Source: Mercurialis annua (Eukaryota; Streptophyta; Magnoliopsida; Malpighiales; Euphorbiaceae). From it: a stretch of 64,000 nucleotides of DNA. The position numbers and the translations under genes were made by a program. How positions within the stretch are numbered: the first letter of the stretch is position 1; each line of letters opens with the position of its first letter. A model generated the notes under the pieces. That model was not told the DNA's origin. It saw only the letters and a list, made by a program, of their open reading frames with translations, and made no database searches. Shown piece after piece: positions 37,060 through 47,534 of the stretch. Where the stretch lies: contig NC_065576.1 in NCBI RefSeq assembly GCF_937616625.2, forward strand, positions 37,846,628 to 37,910,627. Reading direction: 5' to 3'.

Positions 37060-37284
37060 GAGAGAAATTCTTAGGTAGACTTAGTCCACCACGTCATCCG
37101 TGGACTAAGCCTATCACATAATGACACGTCATTAAATGATGGCAATCTTGTAATATTACTATTCAAAAATGTAAATAAGTAATAAACAAATTTACAAGAT
37201 TGCCATCATTTTAATGACGTGTCATTATATGATAGGTTTAGTCCACGGATGACGTGGTAGACTGAGTCTACCTAAGAATCTCTC
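37060..37284. mobile_element. Near-perfect hairpin MITE, 225 bp
   Basis: The two arms, each about 95 bp, are almost exact inverse copies. They begin GAGAGA(A)ATTCTTAGGTAGAC and include GTCCACCACGTCATCCGTGG and GACACGTCATT. Flanked by TGCTGCT on both sides (37053-37059 and 37285-37291). It lies about 250 bp beyond the stop codon of the LEA gene. No coding sequence. Confidence 0.75.
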
Positions 37285-37530
37285 TGCTGCTGAACATTCA
37301 CACCATTTGTGATATAATTTGTTGGTAATAATTAATCAATAAATATTATATCACCTTGAACTAAAAATACGCTACTCATAAATAATTAAAAAAAATCAAA
37401 TTTGATCATTTTCCCTTTCATCATAATAAAAAAATTACAACATTTTTATTCAGCAATAAGACGAAATTGTGCACAATAATAGGTTGAAATACATATGGTA
37501 AAAAAGAAAGTGATGGAATGATAAAAATAT

Positions 37531-38697
37531 TCAATTTTTGGAGTTCATGCTACGCTTGACAGAATCAGCATTATCTTTGACAAATTCTTTAGATTCCCCA
37601 GCTTTGCCTACAACATTATCTTTGATCTTCTGTGTGGTGTCTTTGACAGATTCCCAAGCATCTTGCACTGTTTCTTTTCCTTTCTGTGCCACATCTTGTG
37701 CTGTTTTTGTTGCATCTCCTGCTACTTGTTTTGCTTTGTTGCTTACCTACACATTCATTATATTTTCTTAATCACAGACCTAAAATACTATTAATTATTA
37801 TTAATTACTCTTACTAATAAATAATTACATCTTCTGCGGTTGAAGCCGCCTTGTTTTTCACATCTTGCCCGACATTCTTTGCCTCGTTCATTCCTTGTTT
37901 CGTCGCTTGAGAAGCATGATCGGCTGCATTTGACGCCGCATTGTATGGTGTTGCCTGAGATATCCATGCATGTATTTATGATAGAAAAATAAAATAAAAC
38001 AAATAAATTTGTAGCTCTCAAATTTGAGCATATAATATCTCAATTACATGAAGTTAAAGTGTTAGTTTATGCAATCCGATCACCTAAAATTGATGTGACT
38101 AATTGGAGGAGATCAAGTGTACACAATAGCCATTAACCATCAACTTCAGATGACCGATCGAGTTGCATGAATTATATGAAAAAATAAAGGACCATGCACG
38201 GCATAATTAAAAAGATAATGATAATATTGTAAATTTCTAGAAATCAAAATTTCTTTAAGTAATTAACCCTTTATTTATTAGTAATATTAGTTTAAATTGA
38301 TGTACTTGCTTTCAAATTTTGTATACATTGCTTGTTGTACTTATTGTTTTAATATGAATAAATCTGTTTTGGAAACTCAAAATATCAAATGAATTAAAAT
38401 TATTATCATCTTTCATCATTTTCTTTATTGTGTCACATTACTACTTTGTTCATCGTCTCATCTGGATCGCTCTTCTTCTTCGAAGGATCACTAGCTGTTT
38501 TTCGACGTCTTTCGTTTTTCTAATTTTGATAGTGATGCTAAACACACGAATGAGCTAAAAAAATAAAATTAGCATACCTGAAAATGCCTTGTTTTGATAG
38601 GAACAAAAACTCTGGAGCTCCATGGGGTCCTCATTACGAGTGCACCAATTTGGCCACACTTAGGAAAAGCAGTTGCTAAAGAGGGTAGGGTTGCCAT
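37531..38697 (-). CDS. LEA_4-type (group 3) late embryogenesis abundant protein, probably organellar
   Basis: Four exons joined in frame with GT-AG borders: 38578-38697, 38442-38519, 37829-37954 and 37531-37746, giving 179 residues. Residues 1-40 (starting MATLPSLATAFPKCG) have no acidic residue and are rich in Arg, Ser and Thr, as in a mitochondrial or plastid transit peptide. Exon 2 is basic (KNERRRKTASDPSKKK). From residue 67 the protein is hydrophilic and Lys/Ala/Asp/Gln-rich, with amphipathic 11-residue-like repeats (ATKTAQDVAQKGKETVQDAW, DTTQKIKDNVVGKAGESKE), the hallmark of LEA_4 proteins. These are disordered until dried and protect membranes and enzymes in drying seeds. Intron 1 (58 nt) is short, and the end of exon 2 could be three bases earlier. 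The gene is likely ABA/seed regulated; see the RY motif upstream. Confidence 0.88.
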
Positions 38698-38770
38698 TTT
38701 AGGGTTTGATTTTTTAAGGATGATTGTTTTGGATAATAGAAATTCATGTATCCTCTAATTTACTTGTTCT

Positions 38771-38787
38771 TATATATATGAGACTGA
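38771..38787 (-). promoter_or_regulatory. TATA-like box of the LEA gene
   Basis: CATATATATAAGAAC on the minus strand, about 80 bp upstream of the LEA start codon, at a suitable distance for a core promoter. Confidence 0.4.
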
Positions 38788-38860
38788 AGTGTTTGAAAAA
38801 TGACATTTGGATTCATTTCAGATGCTGCTATTTAGGCTCAAATTAGTGGTTCCAAGTTCT

Positions 38861-38866
38861 TGCATG
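38861..38866 (-). promoter_or_regulatory. RY motif (CATGCA) upstream of the LEA gene
   Basis: CATGCA on the minus strand, about 165 bp before the LEA start and about 80 bp upstream of the TATA-like box. It is a candidate site for ABI3-class B3 factors. A second one is within TTCATGCATTA at about 39263-39269. Confidence 0.4.
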
Positions 38867-38869
38867 ACC

Positions 38870-39863
38870 CAGTATTTTAGGTCTTTTTGTTGTGTAAAAT
38901 AAATGGGTGACTTCAGTTGGTTTTATTTTAAAATAAATTAATATATTATCTTAGTCTCGAATCATGGTAAATGTTTCCGGTCAAATTTTGGAGTTGCCCA
39001 ATTCATCAATGGTCTTTGATAATTGATATAGTATGATACAAATTGAAATGAATATCCATATTTTATTACAAATATTTGTGTGCACCCAGCAGAAACAACA
39101 ATCACGCAATTGTAACTCATTTTTTAAGATATGTGAGAACTTTTAGAATCATCAAGATTATTTGATTCAAAAAAATTTCTTGTATTCTTATATATAGCTT
39201 ATGAAATGTTTATAATATTAAAACTGGAATAGTTAATTCATATAATTATAATGTCACATCATTCATGCATTAAATTTATGATATATTTATAATATTAAAA
39301 TATTTAAACGCTTGCTTATTTTTTTATTATTAGATATGCCAACATTGCAAATAATTTGTTGTTTGTGCTACACTAGGTAAATAAGGACATGGGAAAATAA
39401 AAATTGGAATACAAATGCGGTGAAACATTGTTATTTTAAGATTTTATATGTCAAAATGAAGTTTGGTGTTTGAAATGTTGAATGTCCGACATGTTTTTGA
39501 AATGGGACGTACACTTTGATTATATGATGTGTCTGTCTAGGACTTCCACGTAAACTACTATTGTGAATAATTATTCGTCAAAATCTCCATATATGACAGT
39601 TGTTTATATCGAGATTGCAAAAGTGGAAAACAAAATTAATAAGCACGTCTATAGTTTATAAGATTTTATTTTACAATTAATTGAATGTTGTTAGACTGTT
39701 GTTTATAAAATTGTCTTATTTTGTTGTAATAAAAAAAATTACATTTTAACATATAATAAGATTCTAAAAGTTTCAGTCTTTGTTAATATCTAAAATTCTA
39801 ATTCACATTAAGTAAAAAAATCACACAGTTTGAACAAACAAAACTACTCTAAAGTACAAAAAG
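38870..39863. other. Region between the LEA and RING genes
   Basis: AT-rich; it should contain the LEA promoter on its left and the RING 3' UTR on its right. It includes CCACGTAA near 39547 and CACGTC near 39644 (ACGT cores). No further gene. Confidence 0.4.
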
Positions 39864-40559
39864 CTACTCTTCCATATCATCTTCAAACCCTAATTCAGCA
39901 GGCAACTCATGCCGGCAAATCGGACAAGAATGCCTCTGATGCAGCCACTTAACAATACAATTCTGATGATAAACATGCAAACATGGCATCCGAATCGCCG
40001 ACTCGCTAACCTCAATCGCTTCGAGACAAACCCTACATTCAACACGATCATCATCCTCAACAACCACAAATTTCTCCAAGGCATCAACAGATGATTCAGT
40101 AGCCGGAGATGAAAATAGTTCATCATCTCTACTAATTATCACTAGTTCATCATCACCTTCATAAGCTCTTGACAACGTTAAATAATCATCATAATCACAT
40201 TCTTGCCAAGTCGGAATCCATACGTCAACTATAATCCGACTGATATTATTATTTTTTCTCAATTCTGACTCGATTTTCTCCATAATCTCGAGATGTTCGG
40301 ACTCTGGAACTCCGATGGCCGTCATCGTTTTGCTCTGTAGCGTTTTTCCTATATCGAGGACTTGTTGTGAATCACCAATGGGCATGAAGATCGAAGCTCC
40401 ATCAAGCTCTCCGGGTGGTAAAGAGAGAGCTATGCCGTGATCGCGGACGAAGTATCTCCGGAGAAGGTAGGTGTTGAAACGTACTGGCATTAGGGCACCT
40501 GGTTGCTTAACTCGGTTATTTTCCGGCGCCGGAACGCCATAAACCCTATTTTCTGTCAT
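39864..40559 (-). CDS. RING-H2 finger protein, probable E3 ubiquitin ligase
   Basis: Single-exon gene of 231 residues. The C-terminus carries a C3H2C3 RING: Cys175, Cys178, Cys193, His195, His198, Cys201, Cys212, Cys215 (CRVCLEAIEV... to HSCPIC), with the conserved hydrophobic and Trp positions (Trp205, Pro213) that contact E2 enzymes. No signal peptide or membrane segment is evident, so it is probably soluble. The first 150 residues have no motif that I recognise; an acidic, serine-rich stretch (140-172) precedes the RING. RING-H2 proteins transfer ubiquitin from an E2 to a substrate; the substrate here is unknown. The ATG used is the first in frame and lies about 45 bp below a TATA-like TATAAATAA (40602-40610). 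Confidence 0.9.
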   Translation of the reverse strand: MTENRVYGVPAPENNRVKQPGALMPVRFNTYLLRRYFVRDHGIALSLPPGELDGASIFMPIGDSQQVLDIGKTLQSKTMTAIGVPESEHLEIMEKIESELRKNNNISRIIVDVWIPTWQECDYDDYLTLSRAYEGDDELVIISRDDELFSSPATESSVDALEKFVVVEDDDRVECRVCLEAIEVSESAIRMPCLHVYHQNCIVKWLHQRHSCPICRHELPAELGFEDDMEE

Positions 40560-40601
40560 TGTTTGCTGAATTATGAATTGATTTTTACGAAGAGAAGTGG
40601 G

Positions 40602-40610
40602 TTATTTATA
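40602..40610 (-). promoter_or_regulatory. TATA box of the RING gene
   Basis: TATAAATAA on the minus strand, implying a short leader before the ATG at 40559. Confidence 0.5.
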
Positions 40611-40613
40611 TGT

Positions 40614-40690
40614 AAGTGAAACTCCTTATTAGGAAGTTTTAAGTGAAATCCTTGTTAGGAAGTTTTAAGTGAAATCCTTTTCCTAAGTGA
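40614..40690. repeat. Promoter tandem repeat, 26-27 bp unit
   Basis: Two full units and one partial unit of AAGTGAAATCCTTGTTAGGA-AGTTTT directly upstream of the TATA box of the RING gene, the first with small differences. Confidence 0.85.
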
Positions 40691-40899
40691 AATTGTGATT
40701 AATTGAAACCGTGTCTTGCCGGGATTACATAAGACAAATGTCAAGTTTATTTGAGCCAGCAAAAGTATGATTTGGGTTTTATGCAAAAAGGCCTGAAGAA
40801 TAGAGGCCCAAGAATATTTCCACCTCAAATTTCAAAACTTCTATTTGAGAAAATTACACAGTAATAACAGCAAAAGTGAGAGTAATAGACCTTTATTAA

Positions 40900-41375
40900 A
40901 AAAGTCTAATGTTTTAAAAAATCCCGACCTTATAACCCTTTTTCTATCATACTCTGACGTTAAAAATTTATCAATTTTATCTTATTTCGCATTTTATCGT
41001 TTCAATTGTACTCCAACTTTTTTAATTTTTGTTAATTTTTTTACTTAAATGATGAAATCATTCAATTAACCATGTTTAAAGAAAAATTAAATTCATTTTC
41101 ATTAAAAAAGTACAATTAAGTCTTTTATTTTTAAAAAGTAACTAAAAACCATTATCAAATTAAAATTAATTTAAATTTTTAATTAATTTAACTAAATCTA
41201 AATAAATTTTAAACATGTACAATTAACATATGTTATACATGAAAAACGTTTTTAAACGTCAGAGTAAAATTGAAACGATAAAATGCAAAATAGGATAGAA
41301 TTGACAAATTTTCAATGTCAGAGTAAAATCGAAAAGGGGTTATAAGGTTAGTGTTTTTTTTAAGGTATTTAACCT
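40900..41375. mobile_element. Inverted-repeat MITE upstream of the RING gene
   Basis: Long arms: ACCTTATAACCC(T)TTTTC, then TTACTCTGACGTT, then CATTTTATCGTTTCAATT on the left, all found inverted on the right (41240-41360). Ends are approximate, and I did not establish a target duplication. No coding sequence. Confidence 0.6.
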
Positions 41376-41640
41376 TAAGAAAAACATAACAGAAAGACTA
41401 AGATGTAGGTTTCTTTATGACTTTAAAATTATGCTCTACCAGGGTAAATTAGTCTAATCCAAAAATAATTTGAGTTAGGAATAATTCCAACTTAATAATT
41501 CATTTTAAATAGTAGGTTTACGCAATAGGAATATATGATTATTATATATCAAATCAAAAAATTTACTATTCTTGAAAGTGTAAAAAGTAAATTATAAATT
41601 GCATATTAAGCAAAAAAGTACCATATAGAAATATAATTAA

Positions 41641-41960
41641 AGTTTAAATGCATCAAAAGTCACAAACTTTCGCGTGTTTTTAATATTTAACATAATCTTT
41701 TAATTTTGACAAAAAAATACACGAACTTTTAAATTTTTGTAATTAGAGACACCGACACCGTTTTTGATGTAAAACGACACCGTTTTAGATTAAAACAGCG
41801 CCGTTTTAGATTTAAAATTGCACTATTTTTTAAAAGGAAAATACACGTGGATTTAATTGCAAAAAATTGTAAAATTCATGTTAAATATATGCTAAAATTA
41901 AAAGATTATGTTAAATACCAAAAACACACAAAAGTTAGTGATTTTTGGTGCATTTAACCC
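41641..41960. mobile_element. MULE-type MITE with AAACGGCGCCGTTT-type palindromes, copy 2
   Basis: Same family as 10514-10828: terminal GGGTTAAATGCACCAAAAATC, inner CGTGTTTTTAATATTTAACA, and three central motifs related to AAACGGCGCCGTTT. Flanked by a perfect 9 bp duplication TATAATTAA (41632-41640 and 41961-41969). Confidence 0.8.
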
Positions 41961-42129
41961 TATAATTAATTGTATGGTTAGAGTATTGAATGACAATTTA
42001 ATTACATTCTCCTTTCGTTATTCCAAAATTAGCATATTGGTAAAGGTGAGATTGCTCCCTCTATATAAAAAATTTCCTACTAAACAAATTTAAAAGAAAG
42101 GTAAATAGTTCAAATACAAGATTTTAAGA

Positions 42130-42484
42130 ATGGCAGCCATTGGAAGCATTTTTCATGTAACAAAATGTGTATTTTGGGGATTTTTATGCATGTTTATGCT
42201 TGTAAATGCAGGTGAGATCAAATTCTTGGTAAAATTTGTTAAATTATTTTGATAACTTAAGATTGTATTTTAATTGTTGCTTATATAATAAATGTGTGTT
42301 TGTAGGAGAAAAAATTGCAGAAAGTCCAGGTGGAGGAGGATGGTTGGTGTGTGAGGGACTATGCTCCCAATTTGAGAATTGCAATCAGTACTGCATTTCC
42401 TCTGGATTTCCTTTGGGTGGATTGTGCCGAATGAATGGACCAACTAATGTTTGTTGTTGCAATGGCGAACTCAAGCATGTGTAA
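42130..42484 (+). CDS. Small secreted cysteine-rich (defensin-like) peptide
   Basis: Two exons, 42130-42211 and 42306-42484, with a 94 bp GT-AG intron in phase 1. This layout (signal peptide in exon 1, mature peptide in exon 2) is typical of plant defensin-like genes. The product has 86 residues. Residues 1-27 form a hydrophobic signal peptide (ending CMFMLVNA). The mature part has eight cysteines: C-x3-C-x5-C-x3-C-x9-C-x8-C-C-C. It includes the CxxxC (NCNQYC) and final CxC elements of the cysteine-stabilised alpha-beta fold, with a glycine-rich PGGGGW before the first cysteine. The last three consecutive cysteines are unusual. Members of this class act in defence or in pollen-pistil signalling; the role here is unknown. 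A degenerate copy of exon 2 lies at about 49456-49531. Confidence 0.75.
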
Positions 42485-42909
42485 CTATTTCTTTGCTAAA
42501 AATAAAACTTTGTATTAAGTTCTATGAAGTATTCTTGATGATCGATGCTTGTCTATGAGATTATGCATTTAACTTTTTAAAGAAAGAAAAAATTCGAATT
42601 ATGAAATTAAACTTCCGTAAAACTTTTGAGGGTATCTCTTGTAGCTCTGGCCGTAGACCCTTTTTGAATTGAAATCGGAACAAAATGATACCGTCAAAAT
42701 TGGTCCGAAACAATTTTGATATCTTTCGCTAATATTTATTAATTGCTCTAGTAGTTTCGTTATTTCTTCCGCCCAAAAATGATAGCCGTTTGGAGAAATA
42801 CAATAATTATAAAAAAATATAATTAGATTGATTAAAATTTATTATTGAACTTCTCTTTTCAATTTTGTTAGGTATTAAAAATACTATTTATTTTATATTA
42901 GTATATGAA
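42485..42909. other. Downstream of the defensin-like gene; nothing recognised
   Basis: Holds the 3' UTR of the peptide gene near its left end. No other gene or bounded repeat is supported. Confidence 0.4.
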
Positions 42910-42918
42910 ATAATTAAT

Positions 42919-44026
42919 ATGCTAATTTCCTGAAATACATGTTTCGGTAATTTATTTACACTTTTATCTGTCAAGTTTTAACTTTTATTTTCTGACTTTT
43001 TTATTTACGAAAAATTCCTTTTTTTTTTAATTTCACAAATACCTTTTTCGATTTTCAATTTTGGTTTACGGTTTTTCGGTTCGGTTGACCGAATTGACCG
43101 ATTGCACAGCCCTATTTTTCAGTTTAAATAATTTATTTTCTTTTTTATAGATTTTTTTCCTGAATTTTTTTTATTTTTTTATAGTATAACAATAGTGTAT
43201 ATATAGTGTTTTATGGTGTTTTTATAGTGTAAGATTAGAGTATATAGTGTATTTATAGTGTATTTATGGCATTTTGTAGTTTTTTTGTGATATATACCAT
43301 GAAAACATTGCAAATACACCATATACACTGTAAATGCACCACAGATATACTAAAAAGGGGCAGAAATACACCAAAAAACATAAATATCCCAAAAACACCA
43401 GAAATTCACTATAAATACACAAAATACACTAAAACGTAAATATATTATAAAATTACTACAAATGCACCATAAATCAATTTGTTCTTTATAAAATCAGTAG
43501 CAATAAACGAATCTATAAATGAGAGAAAGACAAAATAAATAATTATATGTAATAGAACAATTTATAAACAACAAATTATAGATTTACAATAATTTATTTA
43601 CAAAATGTTTAAATCATTACAAAAAAACCTAAAAAATTACACAAATCTAAAAACGAGTCGAGAAATTCATAGCGCAAACGGAAGAGACGAACGGATTAGT
43701 GCGAACGGAAAAGACGAAGGGAAAAACGACCGAAAACGACGAGAAATCCATCGAAAATAGACGAACGGAAGCGCGAATGAAAAAGTAACCGGAAGAGACA
43801 AACTGAAATCAAACGAAAAAAAAGAAATGAAGAGAGAACTTTGAGAAAGAAGAAGAGAAACAAGAGTTGTTATGTAAAAATTTAACCTAAAATGAGATAA
43901 GGCTTCTATATATAGTGGACACTTTTGTAAATAAATTAGAAAAATTGGTAGCGTAGGAAATAAGTGAAAAATGGCAAAAAATGGTGTAAATAAGTTTCAA
44001 AAACATGTATTTGGTGAGAATATCCC
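42919..44026. mobile_element. Non-autonomous MULE-like element, copy 2, 1108 bp
   Basis: Terminal inverted repeats of about 100 bp: AAATACATGTTT followed by TTATTTACAC on both arms. Flanked by a perfect 9 bp duplication ATAATTAAT (42910-42918 and 44027-44035). The interior contains TAGTGTATTTATAGTG-like words in both orientations (43190-43450), a CGTTCGTCT-type purine/pyrimidine-rich stretch (43660-43860) and a short CGGTTCGGTTGACCGAA fragment of a hAT MITE near 43080. Same family as 6765-7795. No transposase. Confidence 0.75.
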
Positions 44027-44569
44027 ATAATTAATTCATTTAAAGTAACAGTATATTTACTAGAAATCAATAAGACTTTCAATTTAAAATCATTTATAAA
44101 AAATGGAAGGTGATTTATAATTTAAGATGTAAAAAATAATAAAATGGTCTTTCAATTATCAATTTAAGATATACGCCTATAATCAATAATATTAAAAATA
44201 ATTTAAAAATTTCATATGTCATAATTTACATTTTTATCTTTTCTGTTTGAAAATAAAATAAAATAATTTTATATTTTTTAGTTCCATCAACAATTTAATA
44301 TTTCTACCCTTTTTTGTTGTTAGTCTGAGTATAAGGTCTTAACTAAAAAATTTAAATATTAACTTATTCTTTTTAACTAATTTTTTGCATTATTTAAAAA
44401 TATTAAAGGTAAAAATAAATTAATAAAAAAACCTAATATATTGAATGAAAAAAATGGTAAAGAGTATTATTGTTTTCTGAATAATTTGTAAGATCATCTT
44501 CTTTCATAATATTAATACCTTCTCATTTCAAAATATTTGTTCAGTCTTTCCATATTCTGTCCTAAATAC

Positions 44570-45307
44570 TAAGGGGTGAGCACGGTTTGAAAACATTCGG
44601 GAATTGATAAATCTCCGGAATTAAATTAAAAACGGGAGATATTAAAATGGAATCTCCATATTCATACCAATAATTAAACCGATTTGGTTTAGAAATTTTA
44701 TTTTTCGATACGGTTTAATATGGAGATCCGGTTTTAGTAGTTCAGTACGGACATCACTAGAGCCATATATATCGATTTATTTATAATATGATCTCTAAAT
44801 TTTATAATATATTATTTTAATTAGCTACTACTTTATTCCCTATTTTTATATTTCCAACTATCAAATAAATAATTAATAAAATAATGAAATATAACATATA
44901 TATTATCATTTGATTTAATATCACTAGTTTTTGATTATTTGTTCTATTCTCAAGACAAATAAAACAATTTTTGCTAAAACTACAATGATAAAAGAATTAT
45001 AAAATATTAATTGTTTATACTAATTTTTTAAAATATATATTTGATAGTTATTAGATCTTTGATAGATTTATACAACTTTCATTAAAATCAGTAGATTAAT
45101 AATTTATATACACATATATTTAATATTTTGATTATTCAGATATAAGTTCGGTTCTTCTAATCGTCAAGAATCATACCAAAATAAAAAATTTTGATACTGT
45201 CCAATTCGGAAAAATTTAATAGTCAACAAGTATTTTTCGATCCTAAATACTTTTAGTTCGATTTTTGATTCAGTTTTGAAAATATTCAAAATTTGTGCAT
45301 ACTCCTA
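44570..45307. mobile_element. hAT-type non-autonomous element, 738 bp
   Basis: Begins TAAGGGGTGAGCAC and ends, inversely, TAGGAGTATGCAC. A perfect 8 bp duplication CTAAATAC flanks it (44562-44569 and 45308-45315). The outer parts have CGGTTTGAAAACATTC and its relative in opposite orientation. No coding sequence. Confidence 0.8.
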
Positions 45308-45315
45308 CTAAATAC

Positions 45316-45728
45316 AAATCTAATAAATCATCTATATCGAGCTTATTTGAAGTTTAGAATTTATAAAATTATATTTTTGAAAATTGTGTGATGGTAAGTA
45401 AAAGCATACAATAATTCAGTTCTCCAAGGTGATACCATTACACATCAATGAAATAATTCAGATGCAAATTACCCATTTATTTTTGAAAAATTGTGTGTAA
45501 TGTTTTTATGAAATTTTTCTGACTTATTTTTGAAAGCATACAATATCTTCGAAAAACAATTCACAAAAAAAAAACATACAAATTTTTCATAAAAAGCAAA
45601 CAATATTTTTGAAAAATTGTGTGTAATGTTTAGTCAGTGGATTGACAGACATTTGAATTTCTATCGTCACCTCGCGTCTAATCCATTCAATATCAAAAAA
45701 AAAATCATAAAAAACAAAGGCATGCACT
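45316..45728. other. AT-rich sequence, nothing recognised
   Basis: Contains two similar 30-40 bp stretches with TTTTTGAAAAATTGTGTGTAATGTTT (about 45480 and 45606), a small local duplication. No gene. Confidence 0.4.
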
Positions 45729-46115
45729 AAATTTAGTTTTTAGTATGCAGAAAATAATTAAATGTTCTCCAAATTAGTAGGAATATCTATCTTTTAGTTT
45801 GATTGAATTACAAAATTAAAATACTGTATTTGGTCGATATATTATTATTTTAATTTTCATTTTATTATTTTTAAAAATATTATTAATAAAATTAAGTTAA
45901 TTATTTAATTATGGTTATTATAAAATCAAAGGAAGAATAAATTCAATATAAAAAAAATTAATAACTGAATATATTATATTTACTTTTACAAAAACCTTAA
46001 CTAATTTAATATTAATTATAAATAAAAAAATTAATATAATTATAATAAATTTACTAATTTGTTCATTGAGTAGTTACGTTACGAGCCACGTGCATAGCAC
46101 GTAATGCGAAACTAG
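45729..46115 (+). mobile_element. 5'-truncated Helitron (3' part), same family as 16493-17027
   Basis: Matches the 3' two thirds of the Helitron at 16493-17027 and ends with the hairpin CGTGCATAGCACG followed by AATGCGAAACTAG, with T as the next base. The TC...TATATATAAAAGC start is missing. A second Helitron start follows directly. Confidence 0.7.
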
Positions 46116-47424
46116 TATATATAAAAGCACGGATGGAAGAGGGACATGCAAATTTACTGAATAATCCTTTTCAATTTACTACTAAATGAAGGTTTTATAG
46201 TCATTAACTAATTAATTATTTAATTAATCACTATTGTAATTAAAATCCTAATTAGAATAGATAGTTAAATTATCTCCAATTTAGTTTTTAGTATGTAAAA
46301 AATAACTAAATTGTCTCAAAATTAGTAAAGAATACCTATCTTTTAGTTTGATTGAATTATAAAATTAAAATACTGTATTTGGTCAATATATCGAATAATT
46401 CTTTTCAGTTTACTACTAAATAAAATAAAATGAACAAATTTGATTTAACTATAAGAGTTCAAAAACTAATCCAATTTGATTTGAATAAGAACAAACAAAA
46501 CTCTTAATAAAATTGCTTGGTAATTATCTATATACACACTTCATATTAGTATATGACACTACCAACGTCTTTTTTTTCTTATAATGATAATCTTAATGTT
46601 AGATTTATATGATATGATGCAAATCTGCTTTTCATGTATGAATGCATAGCTAACTTCCATATGCATATGGCTGAATACATAGTTTGACCCCTGAATTTAT
46701 ACCCTTTTACCCATCTAACCTCCAAACTTAACGTCTCACCTATCAGACCCCAGAACTTGTTAAATAACCCGATTTAACCCCCGAACTTGATAAATACGTA
46801 AACATTTAACCCCTCCGTACACAATTTCTTCTAGAACGTTTCAAGTGACAGGTGGACACGAAGGGTTCAATACTTACATATTTATCAAGTTCAGGGGTTA
46901 AATCGGATTATTTAACAACTTCAGAGGTTCGATAGGTGAGACGTTAAATTTAGGGGTTAGATGGGTAAAAAGGTACAAGTTCAGGGGTCAAACTATGTAT
47001 TAAGCCATATGCATATTCGTTAATTCATTTGAATTAGTATAATATGCTAATGGTTTTTTTTCCTTTTAATGAAAAATAAACTACATGAGGATATAAATTA
47101 AAAGAAAAATACATTCAATTGAGTAAAATGAAATATATTTTTAACAAATTTAAAAAAGGTTCTTCTTATGCCATAATATATATTTATTACTATTTATTTG
47201 TTATTAGTGATCAGTCAATATAATTAATAATATTACTCCAACTTATAAAAATATCTCCAAATCAAATTAAAACTCTAATTAACTAAATATTGATTTTAAA
47301 TATAAAAATAAATTAATATAATTATTTATGAGGTTAACTAACATAATTATTTATGAGATTAATTAATATATAAATTGACGAGTTACGTTACGAGCCACGT
47401 GCATAACACGTAATGCAAAACTAG
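46116..47424 (+). mobile_element. Helitron, abutting the previous one, with a nested MITE
   Basis: Begins with TATATATAAAAGCACGGATG, the family 5' sequence minus its first few bases, immediately after the CTAG end of the previous copy. It continues with family sequence to about 46430 and ends at 47424 with the hairpin-like CGTGCATAACACG and AATGCAAAACTAG followed by T. A MITE at 46669-47006 interrupts it. No coding sequence. Confidence 0.65.
46669..47006. mobile_element. MULE-type hairpin MITE, 338 bp
   Basis: Termini GGCTGAATACATAGTTTGAC and, inversely, GGCTTAATACATAGTTTGAC; the arms extend about 120 bp with runs such as CCCCTGAA and TTTAACCCC. Flanked by a perfect 10 bp duplication ATATGCATAT (46659-46668 and 47007-47016), itself a palindrome. 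Nested in a Helitron. Confidence 0.85.
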
Positions 47425-47534
47425 TTTTATAAAAAGATGTTAAAAGTAAAGAGAAAATTAGATAAAACATTCTATTTTTTAAAATAATACTCCAACAAAA
47501 AAAAAAATAGAGAAAATATCTCTTTTTTTGCATC

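Noticed and set aside
37538..37771. 77-codon plus-strand frame
   Set aside because: Complement of the last exon of the LEA gene.
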